Part shown: positions 56,436-60,000 of the stretch, in pieces | How the letters are laid out: each line of letters begins with the position of its first letter | Numbering within the stretch: position 1 is the stretch's first letter | NCBI RefSeq assembly: GCF_026151205.1 | Contig: NC_087074.1 | Location: 2,048,001-2,108,000 of the forward strand | Length of the DNA stretch: 60,000 nt | DNA from: Bolinopsis microptera | Lineage: Eukaryota > Ctenophora > Tentaculata > Lobata > Bolinopsidae | Direction of reading: 5' to 3' | The notes under the pieces: generated by a model | Told to the model about the DNA's origin: nothing | Databases searched by the model: none | The model's input: only the letters and a program-made list of their open reading frames with translations | Position numbers and translations under genes: made by a program

Positions 56436-57713
56436 CTATTTACGCTTACGAAGACTCATTCGTTCAATATGTCTCAAAGTAAATGAACTCCTCCATCCTA
56501 CTCTATCTCTTGCTAAGTTCACTAAGTTGGTAAAATCATCTTCATTTTTCAAATAAATTTGTCTCTTAAATAGGTCCTTTTTCACAATAATATCATACAA
56601 ATTAGTCCTGTGTATACCCACTCGTCCCTTTAGTGTTTGACATCCTAGTGAAGCAAATAACAGAGACTGGTAGGCAGGCGTGTCGTTGTCACTGCGTAGA
56701 ACATGACCTAGCATTGTCCACCGTGCCTTTTCCACTCTCTCGGAAAGGGGCCTGGTCTGGGTACGAGCGTAGAGGGCCTTGTTAGATGATGAGCTAGGCC
56801 AATAGATGTGTAGGATGCGCTTGAGGTGCTTCCTCTGAACAACATCTACAGACTCTAGAACATGCTGAGGTACGGCCCAGCAGCAGCAGTTGTACAGGAG
56901 TACTGATACTACTAGTGAGTCGTAGAGTTTGATCTTTCTCTTCTCAGTTATCTGACTCCTCTCTGATCCCTGGCACCACAGCTTGTCAAATTACCAGAAG
57001 GCGGTGTTAGCTTTATTCATTCTATTAGTAACATCCTGCTCTGATCGAAGCTTAGTACCAAGAAGCGTCTCGTTTCTCCACTCCTCTTTTCCTCTTAGTT
57101 CATTATCCCACTCGTCACATGCACCAACTTCTTCTAAATACACTCTGGTAAACTTTGTCTTTGTGTCATTGACAAAGAGACTCCATTCACTGAGAATATT
57201 CTTGGAGATCTGAAAGATATCCTGTAACTCCTCCATATCTTCACCAATCTCCTCTACATCGTCTGAATAGCCGGACTCAAGAGGCATGTGGTTATCAGCT
57301 ATCGGAGGGTTGGGGGTTGAGGAGAGGACTGCTCTTATGTGCACTACAGCTCCAGCTAGATTGAGGGTAAACAATTTACCAGCTGTGCTGTCTCCTTGGG
57401 AGGCTCCTATGTTGAAAGAGAACATCTCTGAGTCAGTAGAACACACTCTGACTACTAGAGTGGTGTTAGCCATGAGGTATTGTACAAGCCTCAGGTCGTC
57501 TCTGGAGCATCCTGCAGCTTCTAGTAGTCTGATTGTTGTACCTCTGCGGATGGTATTGAAGGCAGCTGACATGTCAATACTCACTTTGTTCCATTCAAAC
57601 TCCTTCTTCATTACTACAGATATGAGCATGCTCTGTGCCCAAACTAGGTCGGCACAGCTCCTGCCAGCTTTGTAGGCAGCTTGGAACGGTCCGGTGAAGT
57701 TTTTTATTAAAGC
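56436..57713 (-). pseudogene. LINE reverse transcriptase, 5'-truncated
   Basis: Non-LTR retrotransposon reverse transcriptase. The frame is open from 57,713 (FQAAYKAGRSCADLVWAQSM) for 426 codons with a single in-frame TAA at 56,991-56,993. Motif A is SIDMSAAFNTI, motif B GASQGDSTAGKLF, catalytic motif C GYSDDVEEI (YSDD instead of YADD), motif D region NDTKTKF; the C-terminal part has LYDSLVVSVLLYNCCCW and RWTMLGHVLRSDND. The endonuclease and first RT motifs are missing. One stop and no frameshift suggest a fairly recent copy. Confidence 0.9.
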
Positions 57714-57961
57714 CTAAACTTAACTTCTACCAATTCAAAATTGTTTACGTCGGTCTCCCCTCCTTGAGCCACTTTTCGCATAGCTATTGAGTATAAATCA
57801 CTCTAGCACAAGCGATTTCAAACCCCCTCCCCTAGGCTGGATTAGGTTATTATATGTGAACTGTGCTCTAGTGCATGACTGACTTTACATAATGCAGAGC
57901 ATGCAAAGTTTTGATGTTTCATAAACTTATGAATAAAGTTTTAAAATCGTGACATAAAAAG

Positions 57962-58128
57962 CAGTGGTCGCCCGGTGCCCCCTGGCCAAAATCACAACCC
58001 CCAGCCAAAAATTGGCAATTCTCCGGGGGTAAACCCTGGCCCCGGCCAATTCTCAGTGGTCAGCCCCGGCCCCGGCTATATTGGGGCTCCCCGGCCCCGG
58101 TCAGAATCCTGCCCCCGGTCGACCACTG
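57962..58128. mobile_element. 167-bp hAT-like MITE rich in CCCCGGCC
   Basis: Ends CAGTGGTCGCCCGG and complement of CAGTGGTCGACCGG. Flanking 8-mers ATAAAAAG and ATAAAGGG match at 6 of 8. Interior of GGCCCCGGCC-type repeats. Confidence 0.7.
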
Positions 58129-58156
58129 ATAAAGGGGGGGGTGCCACTGTCCATTT

Positions 58157-58320
58157 TATCCCTGCACAAAAAAAACTGAAAAAAGACAAAGACAAAAGGG
58201 ACAAAATGGACAAGAGGGACAAAATGGACAAAAAAAGATAATAGGGACAAAAAAGACAAAAAAGACAAAAAATGCGGGGACAAAATGGACAAAATGGACA
58301 AAAAGGACAGAGACAAACGA
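58157..58320. repeat. GGACAAAAT satellite
   Basis: Irregular tandem GGGACAAAATGGACAAAA units. The same motif occurs at 58,568-58,582 and, inverted, at the very end of the window (59,960-60,000), hinting at inverted repeats bounding a larger element that continues off the window. Confidence 0.75.
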
Positions 58321-58348
58321 GTTGACGAATGTTACTCGTCTAAATTTC

Positions 58349-58450
58349 TTGTCATACGTTGTATGACCCGCCGCGCACGAAGTGCGCGGCTCCCCCTGTA
58401 TCGTCAGAACGATAAAGTGTAACGACCGTGGGGGTCGCAACGTGATACAA
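58349..58450. mobile_element. TTGTCATA-family MITE, copy 4
   Basis: 102 bp, starts TTGTCATACGTTGTATGACC and ends CGTGATACAA. Flanked by TAAATTTC (58,341-58,348 and 58,451-58,458). An un-inserted relative of the target site is present near 48,995-49,030 (minus strand reads CGTCTAAATTTCTTCTCGAA), which confirms the element's borders. Confidence 0.9.
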
Positions 58451-60000
58451 TAAATTTCTTCGAAGTAGCGCGCGCCGATTTCTTCTCGAAACGGCAAGTG
58501 CTACGGAGTAGCGCGCGCCGGGCCAGACCATTAACAATGGTCAACAAACGAGACAAATTGACATAACAGGGACAAAATGGACAGTAAAGAGAAGTCGCTG
58601 ATTTCCGATAGGGTACAGGGTGTCGATTCTTTTTGCTTCTTGTGTCTGAGGAAGCGTTCCTTCTTGTTCCACAGTTGTTTACATTTAGCTTCTTTTGTCG
58701 TACTCAAAAAGTTTCGCGGTTGCGAATGCCGGCCCATCGAGGAAAATCTTTCTACTTGGTTTTTTAACCATTATAAAGTATGATTAGTCGGATATAGTAC
58801 TGAGTTCAAACAGTTCCCGAAACGAAAAAGCAAACGTTTGATTTTTGTTTCGGCGACTAAATCGTCGATGGGCCGGCAAATATTTGTTGTCGAATAGTGT
58901 TGAATACTCATATTAACATGATTATTGATTTAATTTAGGAACTGTATATAAATATGTTTGACCAAGTTTAATTGTTAATGAGAATGCACCCCAGCACTGG
59001 GCGCGCGCGGCAGCTTTGATGTTAGCGGCTACAAGCTATTGTAGTCATTGGAAGTCAGTGGATTCTTTCTACCTAATTTTACCTCATCCCATTAAGGAAC
59101 GCGCGCTGGGTAAAAAGAAATCTAGCCAGAGTGGAAGTCGGCGCCCACATTAAATTTTTGGAGAAAATCGCTCGCCAAAATTTTTTGGACCAGGACGATG
59201 TCCTAGCCTGGCAGCTCATTGCGCGGCGCGTCGGAACGAGCTTCGTTGTTCGTCGACGTGCGACGAGCAACGAGAAAAATTGCGTGGCGCGTCGGGTGGC
59301 ACATCTTAATGGGTGATACGCGTATAAATTTCGATCGCTGACAGCGAGCAGCACAGCTGCGAGTGGTGTCAGCTAGTAGGATTTCATCCTACAATGTACA
59401 AGGCACATTGCGTTCACCTAGCTAACCAAGTGCTTTCGCGCCGCTGCGGGCGCGCTTGTTCCACAAGTCATTTCCGCCTCCGTCGGTCGCGCGCTACTAC
59501 AAGCGAGAGGGATATAGTTAAAGCAACACATCGCGCCACAAGCCAAATATTTATCAACATCTTGACTAGCTACGCGATCCTTTTCCGCATGCGCTCGCGC
59601 TTTGCTCAAGTTGCGCTTTGCTCAAGTTGCGCTCGCGTTAACTGCGTTAACGACCGAAATTTTCCCAATATGCAATAATTATTTTGCTTCTAAAATTCTC
59701 TGATAATTAATAATATATCGTAACATGTAATTGTAAGATAAAAAACCTCGCGCGCGCGGCGCTTACATCTGCACCTGAGAATCTCTGAGCAATGTGTGGC
59801 TGTCTGCGCGGCGGGCTGTGTATTGAGTATATAGCTGAATTTAGATTTATATTTATTTATAAATGTATAATAATATTAAATATGTATTGGTTGTTTTGTG
59901 GTAAATAAAAATTTTGTTTTACTAAATTTTGTTTTACTCTACATTTGAGCTTGTTTAATTTTTTGTCTCATTTGTCCAAAATTTTTGTCCCTTTTGTCCC
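58451..60000. other. Repeat-rich end of window
   Basis: No recognisable gene. GC-rich blocks with CGCGCG (58,470-58,520, 59,000-59,650), a tandem GCTTTGCTCAAGTTGC pair at 59,600-59,632, and AT-rich DNA from 59,680. Short open frames (for example 58,577-58,783 plus) have no family resemblance I can see. Confidence 0.45.

Overview
The window is nuclear DNA of an animal. It carries spliced and intronless genes typical of metazoans: CDK8, the ciliary-tip protein CEP104, a CREB with a kinase-inducible domain, mitochondrial methylmalonyl-CoA epimerase, methionyl-tRNA formyltransferase, URM1 and MPHOSPH6. The DNA is AT-rich between genes, with many poly-C/poly-G runs, short satellites and palindromic transposons. 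A marine invertebrate is a reasonable guess, but I cannot name the lineage from sequence alone.

Layout. (1) Positions 1-12,466 are an inverted, heavily damaged copy of 20,009-30,092. The two arms match in reverse order, but the left arm has constant small indels and three stretches replaced by almost pure C. It holds broken copies of the EF-hand gene and of the first half of CEP104. It looks more like unpolished or duplicated assembly sequence than a functional locus. (2) 12,467-13,778 is a minisatellite of about 25 copies of a 52-bp unit, sitting exactly at the join. (3) 14,482-14,845 holds the first two coding exons of CDK8; the rest of the gene is missing. (4) 15,400-15,921 is methylmalonyl-CoA epimerase, whose upstream flank is occupied by a 1.36-kb TTAA-flanked palindrome. 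(5) 18,726-21,269 is intact CEP104 and 22,980-23,563 an intact two-exon calmodulin-like gene, both minus strand; these are the good copies of the damaged left-arm genes. (6) 28,104-29,958 is a second TTAA-flanked palindrome with a LINE fragment in its loop.

(7) 31.5-36.5 kb holds three plus-strand, single-exon genes for small secreted proteins that share an eight-cysteine domain with the spacing of three-finger (LU/Ly6-like) folds. Genes 2 and 3 are each followed, at or just after the stop codon, by a doublet of a composite motif: an E-box (CACGTG), a 4-bp spacer and a perfect CArG box. A fifth copy lies upstream of gene 2. This is the most interesting unexplained structure in the window. (8) 37.6-47 kb is a run of minus-strand housekeeping genes: CREB, MTFMT, URM1, MPHOSPH6 and an unrecognised 174-residue protein. 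(9) 47-60 kb is mobile-element territory: several families of short elements with visible terminal inverted repeats and 8-bp target-site duplications, a 3.5-kb palindrome, a 5'-truncated LINE reverse transcriptase and decayed ORFs.

The genes do not form one pathway. CEP104 (cilium tip) and the calmodulin-like protein are neighbours only; the mitochondrial enzymes MCEE and MTFMT are far apart. The secreted cluster is the only group of related neighbouring genes.
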